This document shows, piece by piece, positions 36,848 through 47,429 of a stretch of 64,000 bases of DNA. The DNA is from DASUPK01 sp963819715 (lineage in GTDB: Bacteria; Actinomycetota; Thermoleophilia; Solirubrobacterales; 70-9), in the NCBI GenBank assembly GCA_963819715.1, contig CAWFXE010000006.1:620001-684000 (forward strand), in the 5' to 3' direction. The notes beneath the pieces are model-generated. The model was not told the DNA's origin. It saw only the letters and a list, made by a program, of their open reading frames with translations, and searched no databases. Position 1 is the first letter of the stretch. Each line of letters starts with the position of its first letter. Position numbers and translations under genes: made by a program.

Positions 36848-37444
36848 GTGGAGGATGGTGGGGCAAACCGAGACGAGCTGATGAGCCGGATCCGGGAGAG
36901 ATTCCCGGGGTTCATCGAGGCAGTGCTGGCCGATGCTCGCGTCACAGCCGAGTACCGGGGGCAGCGAGCCGAGTTTCATGGCCGGCTCGATGCCGTGACG
37001 CAGGTCGTCCGTCTCTGCCTCGTCAGCGATGCCTTCCTGGCACAACTGCTCTACCGGGCCAAGGCGAGTCTTCAGGCGCGGGGGGTGCCGTTGTTGCCGC
37101 GCCTGGCCCACCGGCTGGCCATGGCCCTCGCCGGAGTGTCGATCGGCGACCCGGTCATCGTCGAGCCGGGCGTGTATCTGATCCATGGGCAGGTGGTGCT
37201 CGACGGGATCGTCGAGATCGGCTCGGGGGTGACGATTGCGCCTTGGGTGACGATCGGCCTGCGGGCGGGCGTGGTGCAGGGCCCGGCCATCGAGCGCGGG
37301 GCGCAGATCGGAACCGGCGCGAAGGTGATCGGGCCGGTGCGAGTCGGGGAGGGCGCGACGATCGGCGCGAACGCCGTGGTCGTCGGCGACGTGCCCGCCG
37401 GTGCGACCATGGTGGGAGCGCCGGCGAGGGCCCTGACGGAGTGA
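36848..37444 (+). CDS. Serine-acetyltransferase-like hexapeptide acyltransferase
   Basis: 198 residues. The N-terminal helical part is followed by a left-handed beta-helix: GVSIGDPVIVEPGVYLIHGQ, VEIGSGVTIAPWVTIGL, IERGAQIGTGAKVIGPVRVG, ATIGANAVVVGDVPAGATMV, with the closing GAPAR loop. This is the CysE/LacA-like pattern; the family's usual His sits in the LIHGQ turn. In this locus it is as likely to acetylate a sugar as serine. GTG at 36848. The gene ends 4 bases from the convergent flippase stop. Confidence 0.8.
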   Translation: MEDGGANRDELMSRIRERFPGFIEAVLADARVTAEYRGQRAEFHGRLDAVTQVVRLCLVSDAFLAQLLYRAKASLQARGVPLLPRLAHRLAMALAGVSIGDPVIVEPGVYLIHGQVVLDGIVEIGSGVTIAPWVTIGLRAGVVQGPAIERGAQIGTGAKVIGPVRVGEGATIGANAVVVGDVPAGATMVGAPARALTE

Positions 37445-37448
37445 GCCC

Positions 37449-38812
37449 TCAGCCGACCTCGTCGAGGGTGGCGAGCTTGGCCTCGACCTCGGCGCTCGAG
37501 CTCGGCAGCAGGGCTTCCTCCGACGGGCGCTGGGCAGCGGCGTAGACGACATAGAGGCTCGCCGCGAGAATCCCCGCAGAGAGGGTGAACGCCAGCTCGA
37601 CGGTCCGGAACGGGCTGAGCGGCTGCCAGACGTTCAGCGCCGCGAACAGCAGCGCGCTACCCAGCCAGGGCAGCGGCGCGCGGGAAGCCCTGCCCTGGGC
37701 GATCAACGCCTGGTTCAGGGAGACCGCCGTCAGGTACAGGCCCATCCCGACGGCCACGATCGCGAGATCTAGCCGGTCGTAACCGAAGTCGTCGCCGAAG
37801 GCGAGTTGCATCACCTGCGGCCCCACCGCCAGCACTCCGACGAGCGTCGCCGCCGCGAATGCCGCCACGGCCATCACAGTGGTGCTCATGGAGGTCCGGA
37901 ACGCCTCGGCGCTCGCCTCGTCGCCGCGCGCCCGAAGGCGGGCGAGATGGGGGAGGAGACTCGCCGCGACCGCCTGGAAGAGCACCAGCGGCGCCCTGGC
38001 CACCATCAGCACGTTGAAGATGAACCCTGCCGCCGCCGCTCCCTCACGCCGCTCGGACGAAGAGCGCACCAGAATTGAGCAGGACCTGCTCGCTCAGCAT
38101 CATCACCAGCACGGCCACCGTGAAGGCTCCGCCGCTCCCGAGGGTCAGCTCGGGAGCGACAGCCTCGCCGGACTCCTGCGGCCCGATCGCTCGGGTGCGG
38201 CGGAGGCCGAGGGGACCACGACGACCCCGGCAAGCGGCGCCAGGGCGATGCCGATAGCGACTGGAAGGGTGCCGGAGAGGAATTCCGCCGTCACCAGCAC
38301 CACTGGAGCGAGACGGAGGGGCACCTCGATGAGCAGCAGCGCGGCATAGAGCGGGAACTGGCCCCGTCCCGCGAGCAGGCCGCGCGCGAAGTAGGCGAAG
38401 GAGTAGCCGGCCAGCGCCCCGAGCATCGCCCAGAACAGGGCGGGCTCGTCTCCGAAGAGATCGTCCTGGATCGGCTCCCTCGCCGCGAGGAGGACGAGGG
38501 CCGCGACGGCGCAGAGCCCGAACTGGATAATCGCGGCGGCACGGAAGGCGCCGGCGTCCGGTCGCCGGCCCCGAGGCGCTCGGCGAGCGTGCGCGCGAGC
38601 AGGTGCTCGATCGGACGAAACAGCGTCGCGGCGACCAGAAAAACCGCCGTCCAGAGAATCACGATGTCGCCGTAGTCGTTCGCGCTGAGACTGTGCGAGG
38701 CAAGCCCGAAGAAGACGTAGGTGAGCCCTCCCGTCAGACCGAGGGCCGCACTCAGCTTGACCGCCGAGCGTCCGTACCGGGGGGTCTTCCCGGGTGGAGG
38801 CGTCCCTTGCAT
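37449..38812 (-). CDS. Wzx-like polysaccharide flippase, frameshifted
   Basis: A polytopic protein of about 450 residues spread over three frames with breaks near 38565, 38190 and 38055. Blocks in order: VKLSAALGLTGGLTYVFFGL, FLVAATLFRPIEHLLARTLA, GYSFAYFARGLLAGRGQF, PLRLAPVVLVTAEFLSG, AAAAGFIFNVLMVARAPLVLF, and the long C-terminal set of membrane helices. The pattern is that of MATE/Wzx flippases that turn lipid-linked repeat units across the membrane. ATG at 38812. The upstream methyltransferase gene ends 14 bases before. Confidence 0.75.
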
Positions 38813-38825
38813 CGCTGGACGGTAC

Positions 38826-39495
38826 TCAGGCTCGGGCGAGCACCACGTTGTGGGCGCAGAGGCGACGCAGGCCGGGTGTGCGCTCGACCAGCCGCTCGCT
38901 CCCGCAGCGGCGCCCAGCAATCGCGGGCGGTCACGTCGGGGACCAGGCCCAGCTGGCGGGAGCTCAGATCTCGGCGCCCGCGTCCCGAGCGCCCCGATGA
39001 TCTCCTGCTCGGGAACGAGGCGCTCGGAGCCGTCGTCCTGCGGGACGCGGGCCATGATCAGGCTCCAGTACGGGTTGCGGGGGTTGTGGTCCCAGATCAC
39101 GATCCGCCCGCCGGGCCGGGTGACCCGGACCATCTCGACGAGCGGGTGCGCACCGCGTCGGGGTCGGCGATGTGGTGCAGCGCCGCGACCGTGGCGACAC
39201 ATCGAAGGTCGTCCTCGAACGGCGAGCGGTGCCCAGCCGCGCACAGCCTTGACCGCCGGGGCTCGCCAGGCCATCACGTCGAGATACCCTGCGAGGGTCG
39301 AGTCCAGTCACCTCGTATCCGGCCCGGCCAGCCGGCCGGCCAGCACGCCGGTGCCGCAGCCGACGTCGAGGGCTGGCGCCCGGGGACAGTGGCGACGATG
39401 AAGGCCACGCGCTTGTCCAGGTAGTGCTCGGACCACGTGCGGCGGCAGCGACTCGTCGTACTCGCCGGCGATCGGTCGAAGGTCTCGTTCGTCAC
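38826..39495 (-). CDS. SAM-dependent methyltransferase, heavily frameshifted
   Basis: Pieces in different frames read TNETFDRSP, SEHYLDKRVAFIVATVPG, a broken motif I, GYEVTGLDP-like strand, LVEMVRVTRPGGRIVIWDHN then PRNPYWSLIMARVPQDDGS, and RTPGLRRLCAHNVVLARA at the end. That is a Methyltransf_11-type protein of about 220 residues with at least five breaks. GTG at 39495 overlaps the stop of the upstream glycosyltransferase (GTGA), so the two are translationally coupled. The number of breaks makes this one of the least certain genes here. Confidence 0.6.
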
Positions 39496-40299
39496 CTTTT
39501 CGGCTCCGCTACGGCGTGGGTCGACCCCGAGCCGCTCCGGCCGCTGCATCCGCCGTGGCGCTCGCCGGAACGGAGGATCATCCCGATCATCCGCAGGCCG
39601 ATGTCGATCGCGCGTCCGGGCTGCCGGTGGCCGACGAGGTGCCGACGCGCGGCAGGTAGTTGACCGGGATCTCGACGAACCGGGCGCCCGAGGTGATCGC
39701 GAAGAGCATCATCTCCGGCCCGGCGTGGTTGCCGCCGATCCTTCATCCGCTCGGCGACGAGTCGGCCAGCTCGCGCGTGAAGAGGCGGTAGGTGCAGCCG
39801 ACGTCGCTGAGGTGGCTCGTGTTGAAGAGCACCTCGATGAGCTTGGCCACCGCCCAGTTACCCCAGCGCAGGAACCAGTCCATGTTGGCGCCGTGCCAGA
39901 TCAGCTCGCGGGTCGTCCGGGTGCCGAAGACGGCGTCGCAGTCGCGCTGAAGACGAGCAGCTTGTGGATGTCCGTCGGCAGGAAGGTCCCGTCGGGCTCG
40001 GCGAGCACGATGAGGTCGCCCGTCGCCTCGCTCAGGCCGCGACGGCAGGCGTGGCCGTAGCCCTGCTGGGACTCGAACACCATCCGGGCAGGGTCTGCGT
40101 CGACCTCCTCGATCGTCCCGTCCTCGGCGTTGTTGTTGACGACGAGCACCTCGTCGACGACGCCGGTCGCGAGGAAGCCCTCGATCACCGCGCGGATCGA
40201 GTCCCGCTCGGCGTAGGTCATCAGCACGACCGAAACGCGCTTGTCACCCACATCAGGCGCCGTCCTCCCCGCGCCCGAATGTCCTGATTGCTGACGCAC
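39492..40299 (-). CDS. GT2 glycosyltransferase (polyprenyl-phosphate type), frameshifted
   Basis: The first 120 residues read cleanly: RVSVVLMTYAERDSIRAVIE, VVDEVLVVNNNAEDGTIEEV, GYGHACRRGLSEATGDLIVL and AEPDGTFLPTDIHKLLVFS with the metal-binding Asp-Gly. After a break near 39945 come LIWHGANMDWFLRWGNW, CTYRLFTRELA, FAITSGARFVEIPVNYLPR and AIDIGLRMIGMILR in other frames (breaks near 39745, 39645 and 39620). This is the DPM-like GT2 pattern. It diverges from the ABC exporter ATPase gene at 40390. Confidence 0.72.
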
Positions 40300-40389
40300 T
40301 CATGGCGCGAAATGTAAGCGGCCCGCACGACCGGAGTGGCCCGAGGGGTCGGCGAAGGCTAGCCTGTCGCACCTCGGGGCCAGGTCGAG

Positions 40390-41627
40390 ATGACCATGAC
40401 GAGCGCAGAAAGGGATCGGTTCGGGAAGACCCACACCGGCCGGCCGGCGACCGGCCGGTCGCAATCGAGGTGCGAGAGGTCCGGAAGACGTTCCGGATCC
40501 CGACGCATCGCGTCGATTCCTTCAAGGAGCGCGCCGTGCACCCCCTCCGGGCGGTCGCCTATGACGATCTGCGCGCGCCCTGCGGGACGTCTCCTTCGAC
40601 GTCAAGCGGGGCGAGTTCTTCGGCATCGTCGGACGCAACGGCTCCGGCAAGAGCACGCTGCTGAAGATCCTGGCGAGCTCTACCGGCGGACTCCGGCACG
40701 GTCCGATCGCCGGCCGGTCGCGCCGTTCCTCGAGCTCGGCGTGGGCTTCAACCCGAGTGGCCGCCCGCGAGAACGTCGTGCTCAACGGCGTGATGCTCGG
40801 GCTAACGCGGCGCGAGACACGCGGGCGCCTCGACGAGATCCTCGGTTCGCGGGGATCGGGGATACATCGACCTCCCGGTCAAGACCTACTCCTCCGGCAT
40901 GTATGTCCGCCTCGCCTTCGCCATGCTGACCCAGGTTTACCGACGCCGGACGTCCTGATCGTTGACGAGGTGCTGGCGGTCGGCGATGCGTACTTCCAGC
41001 AGAAGTGCGCGGATGTCTTCCTCGAGATGCGCTCCGGCGGCCGCACGGTGGTGTTGGTGACCCACGACATGGCGGCCGTCCACCGCTACTGCGATGGTCC
41101 TGGAGGAGGGCAGCGTTCTCTATCTCGGGGATCCCGAGGCGGCGGCACGGACGTACATCGACACCAACCTCGATCGCGAGACGACCGAGTTCGACGATGG
41201 GGAGGTTGAGCTGTGTCCCGGATCTGCTTGTCCGCGTGGTGCGGGTTGACCTCGAGGATGCTCGCGGCCAGCCGGTAGAGACCCTTCAGGCAGGGCAGCG
41301 CATCAGGCTCAAGGCGGCCCTGGAGGCTCGCGCCGAGCTGCGCGACGCCAGAATCCGTTTCGACGTCACCAACAACGAAGGAACGACCTTGTTTTCCGTG
41401 CGCCACTCGACCTCGGGCGGCCCGGTGACGGTTCCAGTCGACCATCATGCTGTGCTCGACGTCGAGGTCGAGAACCCGCTCGCCCCGGGGCACTACGGGT
41501 TGTTATTTGGGTGGTCCTGCCTCGAGCCCCCAGCGAATACGCACAGCAGGTGGTGAAGCTCGTTGAGTTCGACGTCGTCGGGCACGACCGGGGCGGGGGT
41601 CTTCGTGACGGGAGCCGTCAGCATTGA
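40390..41627 (+). CDS. Wzt/TagH-type polysaccharide ABC exporter ATPase with C-terminal binding domain, frameshifted
   Basis: About 410 residues across six or more breaks. ATPase part: VAIEVREVRKTFRIPTHRVD, VSFDVKRGEFFGIVGRNGSG with Walker A, LELGVGFNPSG, ARENVVLNGVMLGLTRRE, VKTYSSGMYVRLAFAM as signature, and PDVLIVDEVLAVGDAYFQQK as Walker B. The C-terminal 150 residues (VRVVRVDLEDARGQPVETLQ, FDVTNNEGTTLFSVRHST) are a Wzt-like beta-sandwich that would bind the glycan. The ATG at 40390 is chosen. The stop overlaps the permease start by four bases. Confidence 0.78.
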
Positions 41628-42498
41628 GTCGTCGCCACCAGATCGGTCCGCACCTGACGCCGAGTGAGGCGCAGGCTCTTCGCGAGATTCGGGGCCCCTC
41701 GGCGCTCGGCGGCGGCTGGAGGCGCTCGCTCGACCTGCTGTATCTCATCTCGGTCACCGAGTTCAAGCGGACGTATTTCGGCACCGTCCTGGGATACGTA
41801 TGGTCGCTGTTGCGGCCTCTGCTCATGTTCGCTGTCCTGCTCTTCGTCTTCACGAAGATCTTCCGGATTGGCTCGCGGGTGGACAACTATCCGGTGCTGC
41901 TGCTCCTCAACATCGTGCTGTACGGATTCCTCCAGGAGGCGACGACCCAGGCGGTTCCGTCGGTGGTTGCCCAGGAGGGAATCGTGCGGAAGCACAATTC
42001 CCGCGCCTGGTGATTCCCATGGCGACCGTCGTCACCGGGATCTTCAACCTCGGCGTGAACCTGGTCGCGGTGTTCGTCTTCCTTCTCGCCTACGGCGTCA
42101 CGCCGACGTGGACCTGGTTCGAGCTCCCGCTCATCGTCGGCGCCTTGCTCGTGCTCACTGCGGCAACCTCGACGCTCCTTTCATGCCTCTATGTGCGTTT
42201 CAGGGACGTCGCGATCATCTGGGGGGTTGCTGTCACGGCCCTTTATTTCGGCTCACCCGTCCTCTACCCGTTCCAGATCGTGCCGGAGCAGTACCGCGCC
42301 TTGCTCGCTGTCAACCCGCTGACGCCGATCTTCGCTCAGGCTCGCAAGGCGATCATCGACCCAAGCGCGCCGGGGGCGGTTGAGACTGTCGGCGGCTGGC
42401 CCCATATGATCCCGCCCGTCCTGATTTCGGTTGCTCTCTGCCTGCTCGCCGTCTGGTACTTCAATCGCGAGGCGCCGAGGGTGGCCGAGGAGCTCTGA
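41624..42498 (+). CDS. Wzm/TagG-type polysaccharide ABC exporter permease, one frameshift
   Basis: About 290 residues with six membrane segments and one break near 41991, fixed by one more G. Motifs: LLYLISVTEFKRTYFGTVLG, VWSLLRPLLMFAVLLFVFTK, PVLLLLNIVLYGFLQEA, then FPRLVIPMATVVTGIFNLGV, FRDVAIIWGVAVTALYFGSP and NPLTPIFAQARKAIIDP. These are typical of ABC-2 polysaccharide/teichoic-acid exporters. TTG at 41624 is the start. It works with the ATPase just upstream. Confidence 0.85.
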
Positions 42499-43951
42499 GG
42501 CCGGGCGGCTCCGGAGGGGAGGAACCTCGGCATCCGGGGCGAGCGGCCCTGGTCGCCGCCGACCGGCCGCGAGCAGCTCCGGCGCTCGCCCCGCGAGGAT
42601 CCCATAGCCGAAGAAGAGCTCTCGGTCGAGGGTCTCGCTGTGCCCGAACAGCCGGCGGCCGCGGCGCCCGAGCAGCCACGTGAGCCCGGCGAGCCGGTTG
42701 TCCGCGGCCAGCAGCCGCCGAAGGGCCAGGCGTTTCGGCCCGTCCATCCGCGTCCAGCAGCGGAGCGAGAGGACCTGACAGAAGACGAGCAGCTGGAGCC
42801 AGTCGTAGTAGTAGATCGCGGATCCCCGTTTGCCCAGGCCCACGAGGCGCTCCCGCACATGCTCAGCGATCGAGCGGGGAGGACGATTGGCCTGCGCGTG
42901 GCCGATCACGGCGCCCTCGTGTTGCACATAGTCGTAGAGCGGCCGGTCGACGTAGGCGATTTCGCCTCGGCAGAGCGCAACCAGTCCCAGCCAGTGGTCG
43001 TGGAAGGGACCGTGATGCGCGGGCGGGAACGGCAGGGCATCGTCGAGCAGCTCTCGGCGGAAGAGCATCGCTGCGCCGGTGATCGAGTTGGCGACCGCGA
43101 GGGAGGCGAGATTCGTGTGGTTGTTCTGCCGGACCGACCAGTACGAGGGCTCGATCACGCTCCTGTCGGGCCGGATCACGCGGGCGTCGCTATAGACGAG
43201 CTCGGCCTGCCCGATCGCGGCGATCAGTCGCTCGAGCTTGTCGGGGCGCCAGCGATCGTCCTGATCGCAGAGCGCGACCAGATCGCAGTCCGGCGCCAGG
43301 CTGAGGGCACGCTCGAAGTTCCGATAGAACCCGACCCGCTCGCTCCCGGACGAGCGCGAACCGCTCATCCCCCGCGACCTCCTCCTCGAGCCGCTGCGCG
43401 AGCTCCGGCTGCGACCCGTCGTCGCTGATCACGCAGACCCAGTTGCGGTGCGTCTGCTCCCGGAGCGAGTCGAGCTGATGTCGGAGCAGCTCGGGCGGCG
43501 GGTCGAAGCTGGCCATGCAGACGGCCACCCGAGGGCCTGTGGCACCCGAGGGGAACCCGGGAGCCGGCGAGCTCGGGACGGGCAGCGACGCCGTCAGGTC
43601 GATTGAGCCGACGACGACCTCTCGCATGCCGAGGCCGGCGATGTGCGCGCGCAACGAGATCTCGTGCCGGCCGGGCGGGGACGATCCCGGGACGATCGCC
43701 ACCCCGACGAAGCCGCTCCGGTACGCGTGCGCACCATTGTCGCGCTCACGCTCCCAGACCTCGCGACGCGGCAGCGAGTGGTGCGCCAGCGTGCGGCGAG
43801 CCCCCGCCACGGCGACCTCGAGCGACAGCGTCCGCCCGGCGGGATGGTGACACCAGCCGACGAGCGGGAAGGCCGTTCCGCCTCCCACTGCCAGCGTTGC
43901 AGTCGGCCCGATGTCGAGTCCGGCTCGCAACCCGTCAGCGGACGCGCTCAT
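42499..43951 (-). CDS. Two-domain GT2 glycosyltransferase, paralog of 20633, frameshifted
   Basis: About 480 residues. An N-terminal beta-rich domain (MSASADGLRAGLDIGPTATL..., about 185 residues) precedes the GT2 domain: RVAVCMASFDPPPELLRHQL, WVCVISDDGSQPELAQRL, a break near 43350, then GFYRNFERALSLAPDCDLVA, LCDQDDRWRPDKLERLIAAI and FHDHWLGLVALCRGEIAYVD. Order and motifs match the gene at 20633. ATG at 43951 overlaps the upstream hydrolase stop (ATGA). The 3' end runs into the convergent permease gene and its true stop is uncertain, probably near 42500. Confidence 0.8.
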
Positions 43952-44969
43952 GAGCCGCCCGTCAGCGCCGTGAATGCCCCCCAAGCGGGCTTGGCCGAGC
44001 CGTTGAGCTCGAACAGCCCGCAGTGCCCGGGCCAGAGCGGGCCCGGCGTGTCGTTGAGCGAGTACCAGATCACTCCGTCGAGCCCGAGCCGGTCCCGCTC
44101 CTGTGCCGCCAGCTCGAAAGTCCTGGTCAGGTAGTCGGCCTGGCGCTCGGGGCCAACCGTCAGACCGGAGGGCCGCCCGCCCGACGCCCAGCCGACCTCG
44201 GTGATCCAGAGGCGGGCAGTGGGGTCGCCGAGGCGGTCGAGGGCCGCGCGCATCTGCTCGACCCACGCCAGCGCGTCCTGGGGCGTCGCCGCGTACGGGT
44301 GCAGGGCCACCGAGCCGAAGAGATCCTTGCCCCCGCCGCGATAGAGCGCGGAGACGAAGTCCGTCATCTCGATTCCTCCGTGCGGGGTGGGGAAGAGGCC
44401 ACCGAGCACGATTCGCGCCGATGGGTCGGCGTCGCGGGCCGCCGAGTCGAATCCGCGGAGCAGCGCCAGGTAGCCGCGCGGGTCGGGAGCCGGCTTCCAG
44501 AAGAGCGGCGAGTTCGGCTCGTTCCAGACCTGCCAGTCCGTGACCGGTTGCTTGGGCAGCCGCGGGTTCTGCTTCCAGAAGGAGCCGTGCGATCCGTAGC
44601 GGCCCACCGCGGCGCGGATGAAATCCCCGAATTGCGGGAGTCTGCGGCCGAGCGGGGGTACTCGGGGGTCGGCTCGGCCCACACCGGTGAGCTGTAGACG
44701 GTTGCAAGTTCCCGGATGCCGTTCCTCGCTGCGCCGGCGATGACCGGGTCGTAATGGCTCCAGTCATACGGCGCGTCCGGTCCGCTCTGCACGGAGCCCC
44801 AGGCGAGGTTGATTCGCAGCGTCCCGACCTTGCCGCGTCCCATCCGGTCGAGCTCAGCCCCGCTCGGCAGAGGCTCGGCCGAGATCACGCCGTAGAAGGA
44901 CCGGGGCGCCTCCGATCCGTTGCGACCGCCTCCGCCGCATCCGCCAAGGACGAGGGCGGAGAGAAGCAC
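43948..44969 (-). CDS. Lipoprotein glycoside-hydrolase-like protein, one frameshift
   Basis: About 340 residues with one break near 44640. The N-terminus has a lipoprotein signal with LVLGGCGGGG as lipobox. The rest matches the secreted hydrolases at 15067 and 16221: FYGVISAEPLPSGAELDRMG, LRINLAWGSVQSG, WQVWNEPNSPLFW with the Asn-Glu pair, VLGGLFPTPHGGIEM, ALHPYAATP, LWITEVGWASGG with the second Glu, and VIWYSLNDTPGPLWPG. GTG at 44969 is the start. It is coupled to the glycosyltransferase at 42499-43951. Confidence 0.8.
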
Positions 44970-45004
44970 GCAGATAGCGCAGCGACTGGTGCTCAGTGCT
45001 GCCG

Positions 45005-46660
45005 TCAGGCGCTCCGCCCCCTGCAGGCCTTGACCGTGCCGGTCCCTGTGAGCTCAAGTAGCCATGGCCGCGGAGAACGGTCGGGCGGGATCCGCAGCTG
45101 CTGAGGGGCGTGCCCGAGGGAACCGAGCTCGATGGGGAACGACCCGGACGCGTAGCGCCGAAGACTGGCATGAACGTCTCCAGGGCCGCCGTCCAAGGTC
45201 ACACCCATACGCGGCACCGGGAACACGGCCGGCCCGTCGGCGAGCCGGGCGGTCAAGCAGTTCGAACCCGTGTGCTGCTTGGCAGGCCCGAGGGTCGGTC
45301 GGACAATGGCGGCGAAGGCTCTGTCTGCCCCGACCCGCGCTCCTTCGGGGGCGGTGAGGAGCTCCATCGCCGAATAAGCGGGCGATCCGTAGGCGTCGAC
45401 GGCGGACAGATAGGAGCCAGCGTCCAGGAGCCCGAGGTTGTCGATGCCGGAGTTCTGTTCGGTCAGCTGGAATCCTGAGTCGACCAGGGTGCGGTCGAGT
45501 TCGAGGGCCCCAAGGCTGCCGCGCTCCTGCTCGGCGATCTGCTCGAGGGCGTGGGCCCGGTCGCGGAGCAGGTAGCCGTTGCTGAACGCAGCGAACCCGG
45601 CCGCGACGACGATGCCACCCACCACCCAGCGCCGAACCGACAGCCCCCTTGCCAGCTCGACCGCGACGACGATGAGCAGAATCGCGCCGATGTACTGGTA
45701 ACGACCGGCGGTGGCGGGGGCGACGGGGGACGCGTTGATCGCCGTCAGGGACCAAAACCCGAGCAGCAGCGCGATCGCTGTCAGCAGCCGGTCCGAAGGC
45801 TTCGAGAGCAAGTACAGGCGCCAGGCGGCGAGTACAACGGCCAGAACAAGGAGCGGGCGCCCCCAGTCGAGCGGCGAGCTCTGATAGTCGCCCAGGGGTG
45901 CGCTCAAGCCGCACAACGAGGCGAGGCTGGTGGCGACGCCGTCCAGGACGTAGCTGGGCAGGTTGGCGAAGTTACGGAGAGAGACGTGCGTCTGCGCGGT
46001 GTGGCCCCATCCCGCGTACCAGACCATCCACAGAAGGACGGGCGCGGCGACCACGTAGGCGCGCTCGAGTCGATCTTTGGAGAGGGCCAGCTCGAGCGCC
46101 ACCGCCGCGACGAACGCGATCCCGACATCCGAGAAGAAGAGCGAGACGATCAGTAGCGCCGCTGCGGCGATGTCCCCGACTCGGTCGCGGCGGTCGAGGG
46201 CGAGCAGGGCGCCAAGGCCGCATGCGATCGAGCCGAAGAGAGACATCTGAAACGGGAACAGGAGGTCGTCCCACGCCTCGCCGAGGAACAGGATCGGAAG
46301 GATTGCCGCGAGCGCGAGCCACTGCCCGACCCGTCGTCGCACGTAGACGAAGAGCAATCCGACGCTCAGCAAGAACAGGACGACGGCCACGACCTGAAAG
46401 GGAGCCGGCGAATCCATCCCGAAGGTCGTCAGCAGAAGCTTGTAGATGGCGACCGGGATCGCAACGAGCTGCTCGATCCACGGGTCGAGGAATGCCCCCG
46501 GGCTCCATGACCTGCGGTGAAGGACGAGCTCCCATTCGTCCCGCCAGAAGGTGAGGCGCGAGAGCCAGTGCAGGAGCGCCCCCCCGCTCAAGAGGATTGC
46601 CGCGGCTGCAAGCAGGTCCGCGGGATGGACCGTGACGAATTGGCGGCTGCGGGCTTTCAG
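45005..46660 (-). CDS. Large membrane protein, start uncertain
   Basis: About 550 residues: around eleven membrane segments in the first 400, then a soluble domain of 150. The first loop LSRLTFWRDEWELVLHRRSW carries Arg-Asp-Glu like the catalytic loop of GT39-like proteins, so a membrane glycosyltransferase is possible. There is no ATG, GTG or TTG in a sensible place near the 5' end: the frame opens from the end of the ATPase gene and only a CTG (46660) overlapping its stop fits. Either a frameshift hides the start or translation is coupled. Confidence 0.6.
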   Translation of the reverse strand: MKARSRQFVTVHPADLLAAAAILLSGGALLHWLSRLTFWRDEWELVLHRRSWSPGAFLDPWIEQLVAIPVAIYKLLLTTFGMDSPAPFQVVAVVLFLLSVGLLFVYVRRRVGQWLALAAILPILFLGEAWDDLLFPFQMSLFGSIACGLGALLALDRRDRVGDIAAAALLIVSLFFSDVGIAFVAAVALELALSKDRLERAYVVAAPVLLWMVWYAGWGHTAQTHVSLRNFANLPSYVLDGVATSLASLCGLSAPLGDYQSSPLDWGRPLLVLAVVLAAWRLYLLSKPSDRLLTAIALLLGFWSLTAINASPVAPATAGRYQYIGAILLIVVAVELARGLSVRRWVVGGIVVAAGFAAFSNGYLLRDRAHALEQIAEQERGSLGALELDRTLVDSGFQLTEQNSGIDNLGLLDAGSYLSAVDAYGSPAYSAMELLTAPEGARVGADRAFAAIVRPTLGPAKQHTGSNCLTARLADGPAVFPVPRMGVTLDGGPGDVHASLRRYASGSFPIELGSLGHAPQQLRIPPDRSPRPWLLELTGTGTVKACRGRSA

Positions 46661-47429
46661 TGCTCGAGGACCTGGCCGAGGAACCGTTTGGTGCGCTCCT
46701 GCTTCGGCTTGTCGATGACCTGCTTCGGCGGGCCCTGCTCGACGATCACGCCCTGATCCATGAAGATCACCTGTTCGGCGACCTCGCGCGCGAAGCCCAT
46801 CTCGTGGGTGACGACGAGCATCGTCATCCCCTCGCTGCGCCAGCTCCCGCATCACGTCGAGCACGTCCTTGACGAGCTCGGGGTCGAGGGCGCTGGTGAC
46901 CTCGTCGAAGAGCATCAGCTTCGGGTCCATCGCCAGCGCGCGCGCGATCGCGACCCGCTGCTGCTGGCCGCCGGAGAGCCGGGACGGGTACTCGTCGACC
47001 TTGTCGGCGAGCCCGACCCGGTCGAGCAGCTCGGTTGCCTCGCCGGCGGGCCTCGTCGGCGCTGCGGCCGAGGACGATCCGCTGCGCGAGCACCACGTTC
47101 TCGATCGCGGTCATGTGCGGGAAGAGGTTGAAGTGCTGGAAGACCATCCCGATCTTGGCCCGAGCGGCGACGATCTCCGAGTCCCGCAGCTCGTGGAGCT
47201 TGTCGCCGACCTCGCGATAGCCGATCAGCTCGCCGTCGACCCAGATCCGGCCGGCGTTGATCTTCTCCAGGTGGTTGATGCAGCGCAGGAAGGTGGACTT
47301 CCCCGATCCCGAGGGTCCGAGCAGGACGAACACCTGGCCCTGGTCGACCTCCAGCGAGATCCCCTTCAGCACCTCGAGGCGCCCGAAGGACTTGCGCACG
47401 CCCTCCGCCTTGACGACCGGCTCGGTCAT
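46657..47429 (-). CDS. Polar amino acid ABC transporter ATPase (GlnQ-like), frameshifted
   Basis: About 255 residues with breaks near 47045 and 46840. It starts VVKAEGVRKSFGRLEVLKGI, has Walker A in LLGPSGSGKSTFLRCINHLE, then MVFQHFNLFPHMTAIENVVL, the signature LSGGQQQRVAIARALA, Walker B MLFDEVTSALDPE, and in the third frame VVTHEMGFAREVAEQVIFMD with the switch His, ending KRFLGQVLEH. This is the amino-acid import ATPase family. ATG at 47429 overlaps the permease stop (TGATGA). Confidence 0.88.
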
